A stretch of 64,000 bases of DNA from Methylocystis echinoides (GCF_040687965.1 NZ_CP156084.1:124001-188000); one strand, 5' to 3'; shown: positions 36,121-45,513, counted from the stretch's first letter. Program-made: numbers and translations. Notes: a model not told the origin generated them from the sequence alone.

Positions 36121-37164
36121 GCTTGCAGCTTGAAGCGGCGCGCCGTCCATGCCGATGCGGTGCATCAGATAGCACAGGCAATCCTGCTCCACCGCGCGCG
36201 GGTCGACGGTGAGCATGGCGGGGATGGCGGGGCATGTCAGCCTGATCTCGCCGCCGTCATAGGCGAAGCAATCTTCCGGCGGCGGGTGGTCGCCGTCGCC
36301 GGGCAGGATGTCGAGTTTCATCCCGGCGCGGGCGACGCCGAAAGTCGCCTCCGGCGACAGTTCGCTGAAGTTCAGACGGTCGATATCGGAGCGGAACATG
36401 AAATCCGCGGGCGACCCGTCAAAGGAAAAGGTCGATCCGGCCGGCGGCTTGACGATGGCGAAGGTGCGCAGGAGATCGACGTCATGCGCGGACGGCGCAT
36501 GTTCGGGCAGTTGGGTAATGGAGAGCGCCGCTTCGACGAGCTCGATCGCATGTTCGGTCGCCGAGCCCGCGCCCGCCTTGCCGCATTCGACGGTGATCGC
36601 GGGACAAAGATTGGCAAAAGCCGCCGCCTGCGTGCCGACGGGGCGCTGGAAATGCACCACGGTTCGCGAAAAGAGCTGCGCCAACGCGATGAAGTTGGGC
36701 TCCAGCCGCCGCACGCAGGCGTAATGTGGATTGAAGCCGGTGTTGTTGTGAATGTCGATGCTGGCGAAGAGACCGCGCGCCGCGGCGAAATCATAGACCC
36801 ATCGCGCCGTCGCCGCCTGCGGGTCGTCCGGATAGAGCGTGCCCGGCCAGACGCGATTGTAGTCGCGTTCGGCCGGCAGCGTGCGCACATTCGCCGCCGC
36901 CGCCCGCACATTGCCGATGTAGAGCAGCAGCGAACGGTTGAGCCCCCGCGCCGCATGGTGGCGCAACACCACCTGCATCGCTTCGAGCCCGCTATACTCG
37001 TTCCCATGCAGCAAGGTCGAAACGAACAGCGGATGCGGATCGCGCCCCGGCAGATCGAACAGCGTGGGGCCAGGAAGGATTTCGCTCAGTCTATTGGCGG
37101 GGCAGTCGAGAAAGCCTCCCGGCAGCCGATCCATCACCGCGCAGGGCGCGTCGATCACAGTCAT
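36109..37164 (-). CDS. M14-family zinc hydrolase (succinylglutamate desuccinylase/aspartoacylase-like)
   Basis: About 351 residues. Zinc ligands are visible in LLHGNEYSG (His and Glu) and IDIHNNTG (second His), and the catalytic Glu is in TVECGKAG. It presumably cleaves an amide bond of an N-acyl amino acid or gamma-glutamyl compound, but the substrate is unknown. I prefer the ATG at 37164, two bases after the upstream stop codon; the ATG at 37179 would overlap that gene. The tight linkage to the ATP-dependent carboxylate-amine ligase upstream suggests the pair builds and trims the same metabolite. The last residues (PSP) fall in a repeat. Confidence 0.82.
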   Translation of the reverse strand: MTVIDAPCAVMDRLPGGFLDCPANRLSEILPGPTLFDLPGRDPHPLFVSTLLHGNEYSGLEAMQVVLRHHAARGLNRSLLLYIGNVRAAAANVRTLPAERDYNRVWPGTLYPDDPQAATARWVYDFAAARGLFASIDIHNNTGFNPHYACVRRLEPNFIALAQLFSRTVVHFQRPVGTQAAAFANLCPAITVECGKAGAGSATEHAIELVEAALSITQLPEHAPSAHDVDLLRTFAIVKPPAGSTFSFDGSPADFMFRSDIDRLNFSELSPEATFGVARAGMKLDILPGDGDHPPPEDCFAYDGGEIRLTCPAIPAMLTVDPRAVEQDCLCYLMHRIGMDGAPLQAASPSP

Positions 37165-37166
37165 TC

Positions 37167-38570
37167 TCACAAGTCCCATTCATGCACGGGCGCGCCGCTG
37201 CGCTGTCCTTCGCAATAGGCGGCCATCATGGCATAGAGGTCGCCGTCGCAGGCGTCGAGTGCTTTGCGCTGCCAGGCCGCGCCGGTCTGTCCGGAGCGCA
37301 CGCGCGCCTCGATCACGTCGAGATAGCCGCGCGGGTCCGTGACGCCGAGGTCGTCCAACCCCTGCCGCGCCAACGGAAGCAGCCGCTCCGTGAGCAGCCG
37401 GTCGGCTCCGATCTCGCCCTCCCCCGGCCAGGTGAGCACGGCGTCGAGCCCATGACGCGCCGCCGTGTAAAAATTGCGCCGCGCCTCCTCGAAGGAGAGG
37501 CCGCCCGTTCCATTGTCGCCCTGGACCGCCAGCGCGCGGGCGAGCCCCAGGTAGAGCGCGGCGTTGGCCATCATGTCGACGAAGGTCGGGCCGGCCGGCA
37601 GAATGCGATGCTCCACCCGCAAATGCGGCGCGCCATCGGCGTCGAAGCCGATCAGTGGACGATTCCAGCGCCAGATGACGCCATTGTGCAGGCGCAAATG
37701 GCGCATCGCGGCCGGTTCGTCCTCGAAGTGGATCGGCAGCAGCGCGTCATAGTCGCGCAGGTTCTCCTCGAAGATTTCGAGCAGCGATTGTTGCGCGTAG
37801 CCCGAGCCCATGCAGACGCGCGCCGGGCCGGGGACGTCCACCGCCTGTTCGAAGAGCGGGATGCGCGTTTCTTCCCACAGCGCCTTGCCGAAGAGGAAAG
37901 GCGCATTGCCGCTTGCCGCGAGAATGGGGGCGGAGCCGGCGATGGAGGCGTTGTAATAGAGATGCGCGAGATCGGCGGGCGCCTTGAGATGCACCTGAAA
38001 GGAGGTCGTCGCGGCCTCGAGCATCACGTCTCGATGCTCGGAGACGAGATGTTCGCGACCCAATATGTCGACCTTGAGCGGCCGGCCCCCGCGCATGCGC
38101 AGCACCTCGCTGTTGAGCGCGTAATAACGGTTGAGCGGCGACATATTGGCGAGCGTCAGATCCTCGTCGCGGATCGTCGGCAACGTGCCGATCAGCACGA
38201 GATTGGCGTCATGGCGATGCGCGGCGTCGTTGCAGCGCCGCCACACCTCGGTCAGCGCGTCATGCGCCAGGCCGAGCGCGTCGCCTTCGAGCGGCAGCGG
38301 ATCGCAGTTCAGCTCTAGATTGAAGCGCGACAGCTCCGGCACGACGAGCGGGTTCGCGAGCGTCTCCAGCAGCAGTTGATTGATGGACGCCGGAAAGTAA
38401 TTGTGATCGACGATCCAGGTCTCGACTTCGAAGCCGAGCATGTGGCCCGCGCGCGAAAATTTGCCGGCCGCGAACAGAGCGCGGGCCATTTCGGTCTCTT
38501 CGGCGAGCCGGGCCCTGAAGCGGACCTTGTCTTCGCCGGTAAATCCGGTTGCCCTGATTTCCTCGCCCAC
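37167..38570 (-). CDS. Glutamate-cysteine ligase family protein (carboxylate-amine ligase)
   Basis: About 467 residues of the GCS2-like group (COG2170). Segments include GHMLGFEVETWIVD (the GxExE metal-binding motif), LELNCDPLPLEGDAL, and RVEHRILPAGPTFVDMMANAALYLGLARAL. Members join glutamate or related acids to amines with ATP; many do not make gamma-glutamylcysteine, so I avoid naming the substrate. The start is the GTG at 38568-38570, preceded by GGGAGGCGTC. The downstream M14 hydrolase gene begins at once, and the two form an operon. Confidence 0.85.
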   Translation of the reverse strand: MGEEIRATGFTGEDKVRFRARLAEETEMARALFAAGKFSRAGHMLGFEVETWIVDHNYFPASINQLLLETLANPLVVPELSRFNLELNCDPLPLEGDALGLAHDALTEVWRRCNDAAHRHDANLVLIGTLPTIRDEDLTLANMSPLNRYYALNSEVLRMRGGRPLKVDILGREHLVSEHRDVMLEAATTSFQVHLKAPADLAHLYYNASIAGSAPILAASGNAPFLFGKALWEETRIPLFEQAVDVPGPARVCMGSGYAQQSLLEIFEENLRDYDALLPIHFEDEPAAMRHLRLHNGVIWRWNRPLIGFDADGAPHLRVEHRILPAGPTFVDMMANAALYLGLARALAVQGDNGTGGLSFEEARRNFYTAARHGLDAVLTWPGEGEIGADRLLTERLLPLARQGLDDLGVTDPRGYLDVIEARVRSGQTGAAWQRKALDACDGDLYAMMAAYCEGQRSGAPVHEWDL

Positions 38571-38752
38571 GACGCCTCCCGCTCGCCCCCTTCTATTACC
38601 TAGAAGCGAGTCGGGGAAGCAGGCGCGACGATGCGTCGCGAACCCCTCCCCGCTCTCGTCGTGGCGAAGAATCTGCAAAGCTCACGTCTTGCCGCCTACC
38701 GCAAGACGAAAGGCCGCGCTAAGAGACGAATCAGAATAACAGGAGAGCCCGC

Positions 38753-39610
38753 TTGTCCGACGTCGCCTATGTCAATGGCGTGTTCACGCCGCTCGAAGAC
38801 GCCAAAGTTTCGATCCTCGACCGCGGTTTCCTCTTCGCTGACGGCGTCTATGAAGTCGCGGCGGTCATCGACGGCCGGCTGGTCGACAATGAGGCGCATC
38901 TGGCGCGGCTTCAGCGCTCGCTCGACGCGCTGCGGCTCACCAGTCCCGCGCCCATGCCGGAGATCGTCGAGATCGAGCGCGCGCTCGTCTCGCGCAACGG
39001 GATCGACGAAGGGCTCGTCTATCTCCAGATCACACGCGGGGCGGCCGAAAGGGATTTCTCCTTCCCGAACAACGCCCGCCCGACTCTCGTCGCCTTTGCG
39101 CAGCGAAAGAATATTCTCGCCTCCCCCGCGGCGCAGACTGGGGTCAAGATCCTGACAGTCCCTGATCTGCGCTGGGCGCGTCGCGACATCAAGAGCGTCG
39201 CCCTGCTGGCGCAGGTGCTCGCCAAACAGGCGGCGACGGAAGCCGGCTGTCAGGAAGCCTGGATGGTGGATCAGGAAGGCTTCGTCACCGAGGGCTCGTC
39301 CTCGACGGCCTTCATCATCACCAAGCAGGACGCCATCGTCACGCGTCCCAATTCGACGGCGATCCTGCCCGGCTGCACGCGCCGCGCCGTGATGGCGCTC
39401 GCAGATCAAGAAGGATTATCGGTCGAGGAACGGCCCTTCACAGTGGCTGAAGCTCAGGAGGCGGCGGAAGCCTTTCTGACAAGCGCATCCAATCTCGTTC
39501 TGCCGGTCGTCTCGATTGACGGGCGCCCGGTGGGGACGGGCGTTCCTGGCGAAAGAGCGAAGCGGCTGCGCGCCATCTATCTCAATTTCGCACGCGCCAC
39601 CGCGGTCTGA
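38753..39610 (+). CDS. dat: D-amino-acid transaminase
   Basis: A 285-residue PLP fold type IV aminotransferase. It opens VAYVNGVFTPLEDAKVSILDRGFLFADGVYE. The PLP Lys is in RRDIKSVALLAQVLAKQ, and EAWMVDQEGFVTEGSSSTAFII follows. It interconverts D-alanine and D-glutamate, feeding peptidoglycan precursors. Branched-chain aminotransferases share the fold, but the LDRG and TEGSSST blocks fit Dat better. The start is a TTG after AGGAG with a seven-base spacer. A strong terminator follows at 39649. Confidence 0.9.
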   Translation: MSDVAYVNGVFTPLEDAKVSILDRGFLFADGVYEVAAVIDGRLVDNEAHLARLQRSLDALRLTSPAPMPEIVEIERALVSRNGIDEGLVYLQITRGAAERDFSFPNNARPTLVAFAQRKNILASPAAQTGVKILTVPDLRWARRDIKSVALLAQVLAKQAATEAGCQEAWMVDQEGFVTEGSSSTAFIITKQDAIVTRPNSTAILPGCTRRAVMALADQEGLSVEERPFTVAEAQEAAEAFLTSASNLVLPVVSIDGRPVGTGVPGERAKRLRAIYLNFARATAV

Positions 39611-39648
39611 CCGCCGCGTAGTGCGCTACGCGTGGTCGGGAGGTTGAT

Positions 39649-39684
39649 GGCCAGGGACGCCGCGGCGCCCCTGGCCGTCTTTTT
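39649..39684 (+). terminator. Intrinsic terminator of dat
   Basis: An 8-bp perfect stem GGCCAGGG / CCCTGGCC around a GC-rich 12-base loop, followed by GTCTTTTT, 39 bases after the dat stop. Confidence 0.85.
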
Positions 39685-39768
39685 GTGGCGACCGTCGCGT
39701 TCATGTTGGAACACTGCTGGCAAGCGCGCGTTGTGCCTGCGAGTTAGGTTTCACCCACGGAGGTCAAC

Positions 39769-39942
39769 ATGGGCAGCCTGCTGCACTATGCGATCTTGTT
39801 TCTCATCGTGGCCGTCATCGCCGCGTTCTTTGGCTTTGGCGGAGTCGCCGGCACGGCGATGGAAGGCGCCCGGATTCTGTTCTGGGTGGCGCTCGCCCTC
39901 TTCGTTATCTCGGCGGTCATCGGATTCGTCCGCCGAGCCTGA
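39769..39942 (+). CDS. DUF1328-family small membrane protein, 57 aa
   Basis: Reads MGSLLHYAILFLIVAVIAAFF, then GFGGVAGTAMEGARILFWVALALFVISAVIGFVRRA in two parts. Two hydrophobic helices separated by the GxGGVAGTA loop are diagnostic of DUF1328 (YtjA-like) inner-membrane peptides. Function is unknown, and stress-related expression has been seen in some bacteria. The start ATG follows GGAGG with a six-base spacer. A terminator follows the stop directly. Confidence 0.9.
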   Translation: MGSLLHYAILFLIVAVIAAFFGFGGVAGTAMEGARILFWVALALFVISAVIGFVRRA

Positions 39943-39978
39943 CGGGACAGGCGCTTTTCTCTCTTGGTGCTCCCAACT

Positions 39979-40005
39979 GGACCGGCGTTGGCCGGTCCTT
40001 TTTTT
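39979..40005 (+). terminator. Intrinsic terminator of the DUF1328 gene
   Basis: GGACCGGC-gttg-GCCGGTCC followed by seven T residues: an 8-bp perfect stem with a tetraloop. The T-run touches the last codon of the convergent nadE gene. Confidence 0.9.
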
Positions 40006-42037
40006 ACGGAATGTCGTCGAGGCCGGCGAGCCACGCCTCCGCCGATGAATCGCTCGGCGCGCGCCAGTCGCCGCGTGGCGAGAGAGAGCCTCCCGAACTC
40101 ACCTTTGGCCCATTGGGCAGCGCCGAGCGCTTGAACTGGCTCGTCGCAAAAAAGCGCCGCAGGAAGACTGTGAGCCAATGCTTGATCTCATGCAGATCAT
40201 AGGCGCAGCGGTCGCTCTCCGCGATGACCGAAGGCCACTCGCCCGCACCCGCGTCGCGCCAGGCGCGCCAGGACAGGAACGCCGTCTTCGCTGGGTGGAA
40301 GCCGTAGCGCGTCGTGTAAAACAGATTGAAATCCTGCAGGGCGTAAGGGCCGACGAAAGCTTCCGTGCGCTGCGCCTCTTCGCCGGGGACGAGTTCGGGC
40401 GAGATTTCGGTTTTGAGAATATCGACGAGCACGGCGACCGTCTCAGGGCCAAAGCGCGCGTCGCGGGCGCACCAGCGGATGAGATGCTGGATGAGCGTCT
40501 TCGGCACAGATGCGTTGACGTTGTAATGCGACATTTGATCGCCGACGCCATAGGTGCACCAGCCGAGCGCCAATTCCGAGAGGTCGCCCGTGCCAATGAC
40601 GATGGCGTCATGAAAATTGGCGAGGCGGAACAGCAGCGAGGTGCGCGCGCCCGCCTGCACATTCTCATAGGTCGCGTCATACACCGTTTCGCCGCGCGCG
40701 GCGGGGTGGCCGATATCTTCGAGCATCTGTCGGCAGGCGGCCGAGACGTCGATCTCCTGCGCCGACACGCCCAGCGCCCGCATCAGCGCCCAGGCGTTGC
40801 TCTTGGTGCGGTCGCTCGTCGCAAAGGCCGGCAGCGTATAAGCGAGAATGTTTTCGCGCGGCAGACCGAGCCGCTCCATCGCCGTGACGGCGACGAGCAA
40901 GGCCTGCGTCGAGTCGAGCCCGCCCGACACGCCAATGACGACCTTTTTGATCCCAGCCGCGCGCAGCCTCTGCTCGAGCCCGTGCGACTGAATGTTGAAG
41001 GCCTCGAAGCAGAGTTCCGCAAGCCGCGCTTCGTCATTCGGCACGAAGGGGAAGCGCGGCACATCTCGCAAAAGCCCGAGATCGACGTCGCACGGGGCCA
41101 AGATCTCGAAGCCGACGCGGCGATACTGCACGGCGCCCGCTTCGACATCGGCGCAGTCGCCAAAGGTGCCCTGCCTCGCGCGCTCGGCCAGGAGGCGGCC
41201 GAGGTCGATATCCGCGACAACGAGCTGCGGCGTATCCGAGAAGCGCGGCGCGCGGGCGAGAACATCGCCCTGCTCATAGATCACGGCCTCGCCGTCCCAG
41301 GCGAGATCGGTTGTCGACTCCCCCTGCCCCGCGGCCGAGTAGAGATAGGCGGCGAGGCAGCGCGCCGAATGGGACGCACACAGCGTCTGGCGATAATCGG
41401 ATTTGCCGACGATGGCGTTGGACGCCGAGAGATTGAGCAGCACCGTCGCGCCGGAAAGCGCCGCGCGCGCCGAAGGCGCGATCGGGACCCAGACGTCCTC
41501 GCAAACCTCCATGTGGACGACGAGACCCGGGAAGTCGCGCGCGTCGAGCAGGACGTCCGAGCCAAAAGGCGCGCGCGTTCCGGCGACCGCGATCTCTTCT
41601 CCAGAAATGAAAGCGCCCGAGGCGAAATGACGGCGCTCGTAGAATTCACGGTAATTCGGCAGATAGGTTTTCGGCGTGACCGCGAGCAGGCGCCCGCGGA
41701 GAATGGCGACGGCGCAATTGTAAAGTCGGCCCTGATGGCGCAGCGGCGCGCCAACGACGATCACCGGATGCAGCGACCGCGACGCGGCGAGCAGCGTGGC
41801 GAGCGCCGTCTCGACCGCGCCAAGCAGCGCCTCCTGCTGCAAGAGATCGTCGATCGCATAGGCGGAGAGGCCAAGCTCCGGAAACAGCACGAGAGAAGCC
41901 CCGCGCCGATGCGCGTCTTCCGCCATTTCGATGGTGCGCGCCACGTTGAAGGCGGGATCGGCGACACGCACGCTCGGACAGGCGACGGCGGCGCGAACAA
42001 AGCCATGCGTGTGGAGCGAGAAGAAGGGGTGGGTCAT
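40004..42037 (-). CDS. nadE: Glutamine-dependent NAD+ synthetase
   Basis: A 677-residue two-domain enzyme that makes NAD from deamido-NAD. The N-terminal nitrilase-type glutaminase (residues ~1-290) shows the Glu-Lys-Cys triad in [27 protein letters not shown] and [12 protein letters not shown]. The C-terminal synthetase has the ATP-pyrophosphatase loop [18 protein letters not shown], and [28 protein letters not shown]. Length matches the long bacterial form. It stands alone between a terminator and the divergent formate dehydrogenase genes. Confidence 0.96.
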   Translation of the reverse strand: MTHPFFSLHTHGFVRAAVACPSVRVADPAFNVARTIEMAEDAHRRGASLVLFPELGLSAYAIDDLLQQEALLGAVETALATLLAASRSLHPVIVVGAPLRHQGRLYNCAVAILRGRLLAVTPKTYLPNYREFYERRHFASGAFISGEEIAVAGTRAPFGSDVLLDARDFPGLVVHMEVCEDVWVPIAPSARAALSGATVLLNLSASNAIVGKSDYRQTLCASHSARCLAAYLYSAAGQGESTTDLAWDGEAVIYEQGDVLARAPRFSDTPQLVVADIDLGRLLAERARQGTFGDCADVEAGAVQYRRVGFEILAPCDVDLGLLRDVPRFPFVPNDEARLAELCFEAFNIQSHGLEQRLRAAGIKKVVIGVSGGLDSTQALLVAVTAMERLGLPRENILAYTLPAFATSDRTKSNAWALMRALGVSAQEIDVSAACRQMLEDIGHPAARGETVYDATYENVQAGARTSLLFRLANFHDAIVIGTGDLSELALGWCTYGVGDQMSHYNVNASVPKTLIQHLIRWCARDARFGPETVAVLVDILKTEISPELVPGEEAQRTEAFVGPYALQDFNLFYTTRYGFHPAKTAFLSWRAWRDAGAGEWPSVIAESDRCAYDLHEIKHWLTVFLRRFFATSQFKRSALPNGPKVSSGGSLSPRGDWRAPSDSSAEAWLAGLDDIP

Positions 42038-42310
42038 GAACTTGCGCGGGAGCGGCCCGAGGAATGGGCCGCCATAATGCCGGAAGCGGCGGCGCCTGTC
42101 ATGTTCCGCGCGGGGATAGGGCCGCGCCGCTCCGCCCGACTCATCCGTTTTTACGAAGAATGAATTTCACTTTTTCTATGATTTCCCGCCGACTTCCCTC
42201 GCTACACTGCCTTTTTGAAGAGTTCTAAAAAAGAGGCGCGTCTTGCCGGCGCGCAAACGGAGAGGCGCCCGGCCTCCGACGGCGCCGTTTTAAACGGGGA
42301 GGTTTCGCGA
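42038..42310. promoter_or_regulatory. Divergent intergenic region between nadE and the formate dehydrogenase operon
   Basis: 273 bases with no gene that I accept. The segment 42150-42235 is A/T-richer than the genome average and ends in short pyrimidine and A runs, as expected for promoters. An in-frame TTG at 42215 could extend the first formate dehydrogenase gene by 32 residues, but those residues are basic and not homologous. Confidence 0.35.
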
Positions 42311-43042
42311 ATGTGGTCCGAACTGCGCGCCTTGAAGGACGACATTGATTACGGGACCCCGCCGCGCGACGGCGCGCCGGTCACTTTGGAAATCGACGGC
42401 GTTTCCGTGACGGTTCCGGCCGGCAGCTCCGTCATGCTCGCCGCGGCCGCGGCGGGACGGGCCATCCCGAAGCTTTGCGCGACAGACATGCTCGAGCCAT
42501 TCGGGAGCTGCCGCGTCTGTCTCGTGGAGATCGAGGGACGCGGCGGCTTTCCCGCGAGCTGCACGACGCCGGTCGTCGACGGCATGAAGGTCAGCACGCA
42601 GACGGAAACGCTGCAGCGTCTGCGCAAGGGTGTGTTGGAGCTCTATCTCTCCGACTTCCCGCCAAGCGAGGTCGACGGCGGCTGGAGCGAATTTCACGAG
42701 ACGCTGAAGGCCGAGGGCGTGGCTTCGCATCCTTACGGCAAAGGGCAAAACCACTTCAGCGCCGGCATTGACGCGTCGAACCCGTATTTCTTGTTCGATC
42801 CGGCGAAATGCATCGTGTGCAGCAGATGCGTGCGCGCCTGCGCCGAAGTGCAGGGAACTTTCGCGCTGACAATCGCAGGCCGAAGCTTCGACTCCAAAGT
42901 CGTCGCGAGCCAGGATCAGCCGTTCTTTCAATCGGAATGCGTGAGCTGTGGCGCTTGCGTGCAAGCCTGCCCCAGCCACGCGCTGGTGGAAAAGAGCCTC
43001 TTCGAAGGAGAGTATGTCCATGCCGAACCCGTTGAAGCCTGA
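42311..43042 (+). CDS. Formate dehydrogenase iron-sulfur module (N-terminal part of FdsA as a separate gene)
   Basis: 243 residues that correspond to the NuoG-like N-terminal third of NAD-dependent formate dehydrogenase alpha chains. A [2Fe-2S] domain (EPFGSCRVCLVEIEG...ASCTTPV) comes first. Two [4Fe-4S] motifs near the C-terminus read CIVCSRCVRACAEVQG and CVSCGACVQACPSHA. Between them, where FdsA and NuoG carry the His-Cys3 cluster motif (HxxxCxxCxxxxxC), the sequence reads DFPPSEVDGGW, so that cluster is absent. The ATG at 42311 follows GGGGAGG. It overlaps the next gene by 29 bases in another frame, so the alpha chain is made as two coupled polypeptides. It should wire electrons from the Mo centre. 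Confidence 0.85.
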   Translation: MWSELRALKDDIDYGTPPRDGAPVTLEIDGVSVTVPAGSSVMLAAAAAGRAIPKLCATDMLEPFGSCRVCLVEIEGRGGFPASCTTPVVDGMKVSTQTETLQRLRKGVLELYLSDFPPSEVDGGWSEFHETLKAEGVASHPYGKGQNHFSAGIDASNPYFLFDPAKCIVCSRCVRACAEVQGTFALTIAGRSFDSKVVASQDQPFFQSECVSCGACVQACPSHALVEKSLFEGEYVHAEPVEA

Positions 43043-45170
43043 AAAATCGGTCGTCACGACCTGCGCCTATTGCGGCGTCGGCTGCGGCTTCAAGGCCGAG
43101 ACGCGCGGGGGCAAGATCGTGCGCATGACGCCATGGAAGGAAGGCAAGGCGAACCATGGCCACAGTTGCATCAAGGGCCGCTTCGCCTTTGATTACTACA
43201 ACCATCCCGACCGCGTCCGCACGCCGCTGATCCGCGCCTCGATCGACGAACCATGGACGCCGGTCTCCTGGGACGAGGCCTTCGCCTACGCCGCGAAGGA
43301 GTTCAAGCGTATCCAGGCCAAGTACGGCGTGAAGTCCGTCGGCGCGGTTTCCAGTTCGCGCTGCACCAATGAGGAAATCTTCCTCACGCAGAAATTCGCG
43401 CGCGCCGTTCTCGGCAACAACAATATCGACAATTGCGCCCGCATCTGCCACTCGCCGACGCAGTTTGGCCTGACGAACACGGTCGGCGCCGGCGCGGCGA
43501 GCCAGCACTTCGACTCGATCCTGCAGGCCGACGTGATCATGGTCGTCGGCGCCAATCCGACGGAAGGCCATCCGGTCTTCGGCTCGCTGATGAAGCGCCG
43601 CCTGCGCCAGGGCGCGAAGCTGATTGTCATCGATCCGCGCAAGACCGAGACGGTGGAATCGGCGCATTGCAAGGCAGACGTGCATCTCGCCATCCGCCCC
43701 GGCACCAATGTCGCGATCCTCGACAGCATCGCCCATGTCATCGTGCGCGAGAAGCTCTACAATGAGGAATTCGTGCGCGCGCGCTGCGAGGTGAACGAGT
43801 TCGAGAACTGGAAGGAGCTTGTCGGCTCCGACAAATATGCGCCGGAGGTCATCGGCCCGCTCGCCGGCGTCGATCCGGACGACATCCGCAAGGCCGCGCG
43901 CATTTACGCCGGCGGCCCCAACAGCGCCATCTACTACGGCCTCGGCGTCACCGAACATTCGCAGGGCTCGACGGGCGTGATGTGCCTCGGCAATCTCGGC
44001 CTTTCCTGCGGCATGCTTGGGCGCGAGGGCGTGGGCGTGAACCCGCTGCGCGGCCAGGGCAACGTTCAGGGCGGCAGCTGTCTCGGCAGCTGGCCGCATG
44101 TCTTCAGCGGCTATCGCTTCGTGACCGATTACGCCACCCGTTCCAGCTTCGAGGCGGAATGGGGCGTGACGCTCGACGCGGAGCCCGGGCTGCGCCTGCC
44201 CAACATGCTCGACGCCGCCGTCGCCGGCTCGTTCAAGGGCATATACATCATGGGCGAAGACCCGGTGCAGAGCGACCCGAACCAGCACCACGTCATCGCC
44301 GCGATGAAGAACATGGAGTGCGTCGTGCTCCATGACCTCTTCCTCAACGAGACGTCGAAATACGCCCATATCTTCCTGCCCGGTTCGTCGTCGCTGGAGA
44401 AGGACGGCACCTTCACCAACGCCGAGCGCCGCGTGTCGCGCGTGCGCAAGGTGATCGAGCCGTTGGCCGGCCTGCAGGACTGGGAGATCACCGTCAAGCT
44501 CATGAACGCCATGGGCTACAACGTCTCCTACGCCCATTCCGGCGAGGTGCTCGACGAAATCGCGCGGCTGTCGCCCAACTATCGCGGCATCAGCTTCGCG
44601 CTCATCGACCGAATAGGCTCTGCGCAGTGGCCCTGCAACGAGGAAGCGCCCGAGGGCACGGAGGTCCTGCATCGCGAGAAGTTCCCGCGCGCCAACGGTC
44701 TCGGCACCTTCATGCTCACCGAATATGTGCCGACCGCCGAGCGCACCAACGACAAATATCCGATGCTGCTCACCACGGGCCGCATCCTGTCGCAATACAA
44801 TGTCGGCACGCAGACGCGGCGCACGCCGAACTCGATGTGGCACCCCGAAGACATTCTTGAGATCAATGAGCAGGACGCGATGTCGCGCGGCGTGAAGGAT
44901 GGCGACTGGGTGAAGGTTTCGAGCCGCTTCGGCGAGATCGAATTGCGCGCGAAGATCTCGGAGCGCGTCAATCCGGGCGTCGTCTATACGACCTTCCACC
45001 ATGCGAAATCGAAGGCGAACGCCGTCACGTCGGATCTCTCTGACTGGGCGACGAACTGCCCCGAATACAAGGTGACGGCCGTCGACGTCGTGCGCACGAA
45101 CGGCCCCGCGGCCGATGTGGCGCGCGACGCCGCGAAACCGCGCATCGAGGAACTGGAGCCGGCGGAATGA
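43014..45170 (+). CDS. fdsA: Formate dehydrogenase catalytic (molybdopterin) subunit, C-terminal part of FdsA
   Basis: About 718 residues that oxidise formate to CO2 at a bis-MGD molybdenum or tungsten centre in the cytoplasm. The N-terminal [4Fe-4S] motif is CAYCGVGCGFKAE plus SCIKGRF. The metal-ligand Cys followed by His is in NCARICHSPTQFG, so this is a Cys, not a selenocysteine, enzyme. The pterin-binding blocks VVGANPTEGHPVFGS, GVNPLRGQGNVQGG, GEDPVQSDPNQHH and the C-terminal barrel (LTTGRILSQYNVGTQTRR) are intact. Starts at 43014 and 43020 are both possible; AAGGAG lies just before. No fdsG or fdsB gene is present on either side. The fdsD start overlaps its stop (ATGA). Confidence 0.93.
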   Translation: MSMPNPLKPEKSVVTTCAYCGVGCGFKAETRGGKIVRMTPWKEGKANHGHSCIKGRFAFDYYNHPDRVRTPLIRASIDEPWTPVSWDEAFAYAAKEFKRIQAKYGVKSVGAVSSSRCTNEEIFLTQKFARAVLGNNNIDNCARICHSPTQFGLTNTVGAGAASQHFDSILQADVIMVVGANPTEGHPVFGSLMKRRLRQGAKLIVIDPRKTETVESAHCKADVHLAIRPGTNVAILDSIAHVIVREKLYNEEFVRARCEVNEFENWKELVGSDKYAPEVIGPLAGVDPDDIRKAARIYAGGPNSAIYYGLGVTEHSQGSTGVMCLGNLGLSCGMLGREGVGVNPLRGQGNVQGGSCLGSWPHVFSGYRFVTDYATRSSFEAEWGVTLDAEPGLRLPNMLDAAVAGSFKGIYIMGEDPVQSDPNQHHVIAAMKNMECVVLHDLFLNETSKYAHIFLPGSSSLEKDGTFTNAERRVSRVRKVIEPLAGLQDWEITVKLMNAMGYNVSYAHSGEVLDEIARLSPNYRGISFALIDRIGSAQWPCNEEAPEGTEVLHREKFPRANGLGTFMLTEYVPTAERTNDKYPMLLTTGRILSQYNVGTQTRRTPNSMWHPEDILEINEQDAMSRGVKDGDWVKVSSRFGEIELRAKISERVNPGVVYTTFHHAKSKANAVTSDLSDWATNCPEYKVTAVDVVRTNGPAADVARDAAKPRIEELEPAE

Positions 45171-45460
45171 GCGTGACTCAGCAGAATACGGGCGGCGACA
45201 TCCCCGTGATGGCGCTCGACCGCATCGTACTGATGGCCAATCAGATCGGCGACTTCTTCGCGCCCTATCCGCCGGAGCGGCGCGCCGAGGGCATTCGCAA
45301 TCACCTGCGGACCTATTGGGATCCGCGCATGCGCGAGGAACTTCTGGCGCTGATCGACGCCGGCGGCGCGGGGCTCGCGCCGCATGTGATCGACGGCGCC
45401 AAGCTGCTCGTGGACGAGACGCAGAAAAAGCCCGGCTATTACGGACCGCCGAAGGCCTGA
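45167..45460 (+). CDS. fdsD: Formate dehydrogenase delta subunit
   Basis: 97 residues matching FdsD (LDRIVLMANQIGDFFAPYPPERRAEGIRNHLRTYWDPRMREEL, shown here in family order). FdsD is needed for maturation or stability of FdsABG-type formate dehydrogenases. Its ATG overlaps the fdsA stop codon. It is the last gene of this three-gene cluster, and a strong hairpin follows. Confidence 0.93.
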   Translation: MSVTQQNTGGDIPVMALDRIVLMANQIGDFFAPYPPERRAEGIRNHLRTYWDPRMREELLALIDAGGAGLAPHVIDGAKLLVDETQKKPGYYGPPKA

Positions 45461-45490
45461 ACGAAAAAGGGCGGGGTCTCCCCCGCCCTT
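45461..45490 (-). terminator. Intrinsic terminator between fdsD and hppA
   Basis: A 10-bp perfect stem AAGGGCGGGG / CCCCGCCCTT with a TCTC tetraloop. On the minus strand the stem is followed by TTTTTCGT, a good terminator for hppA. On the plus strand it can also serve fdsD, though the T-run is weaker. Confidence 0.9.
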
Positions 45491-45513
45491 CACGTCACGC
45501 GTTTGGCTTTCGA

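Noticed and set aside
40178-42163. 661-codon open frame antisense to nadE
   Set aside because: Antisense shadow over a certain gene, with no ribosome site or domain.
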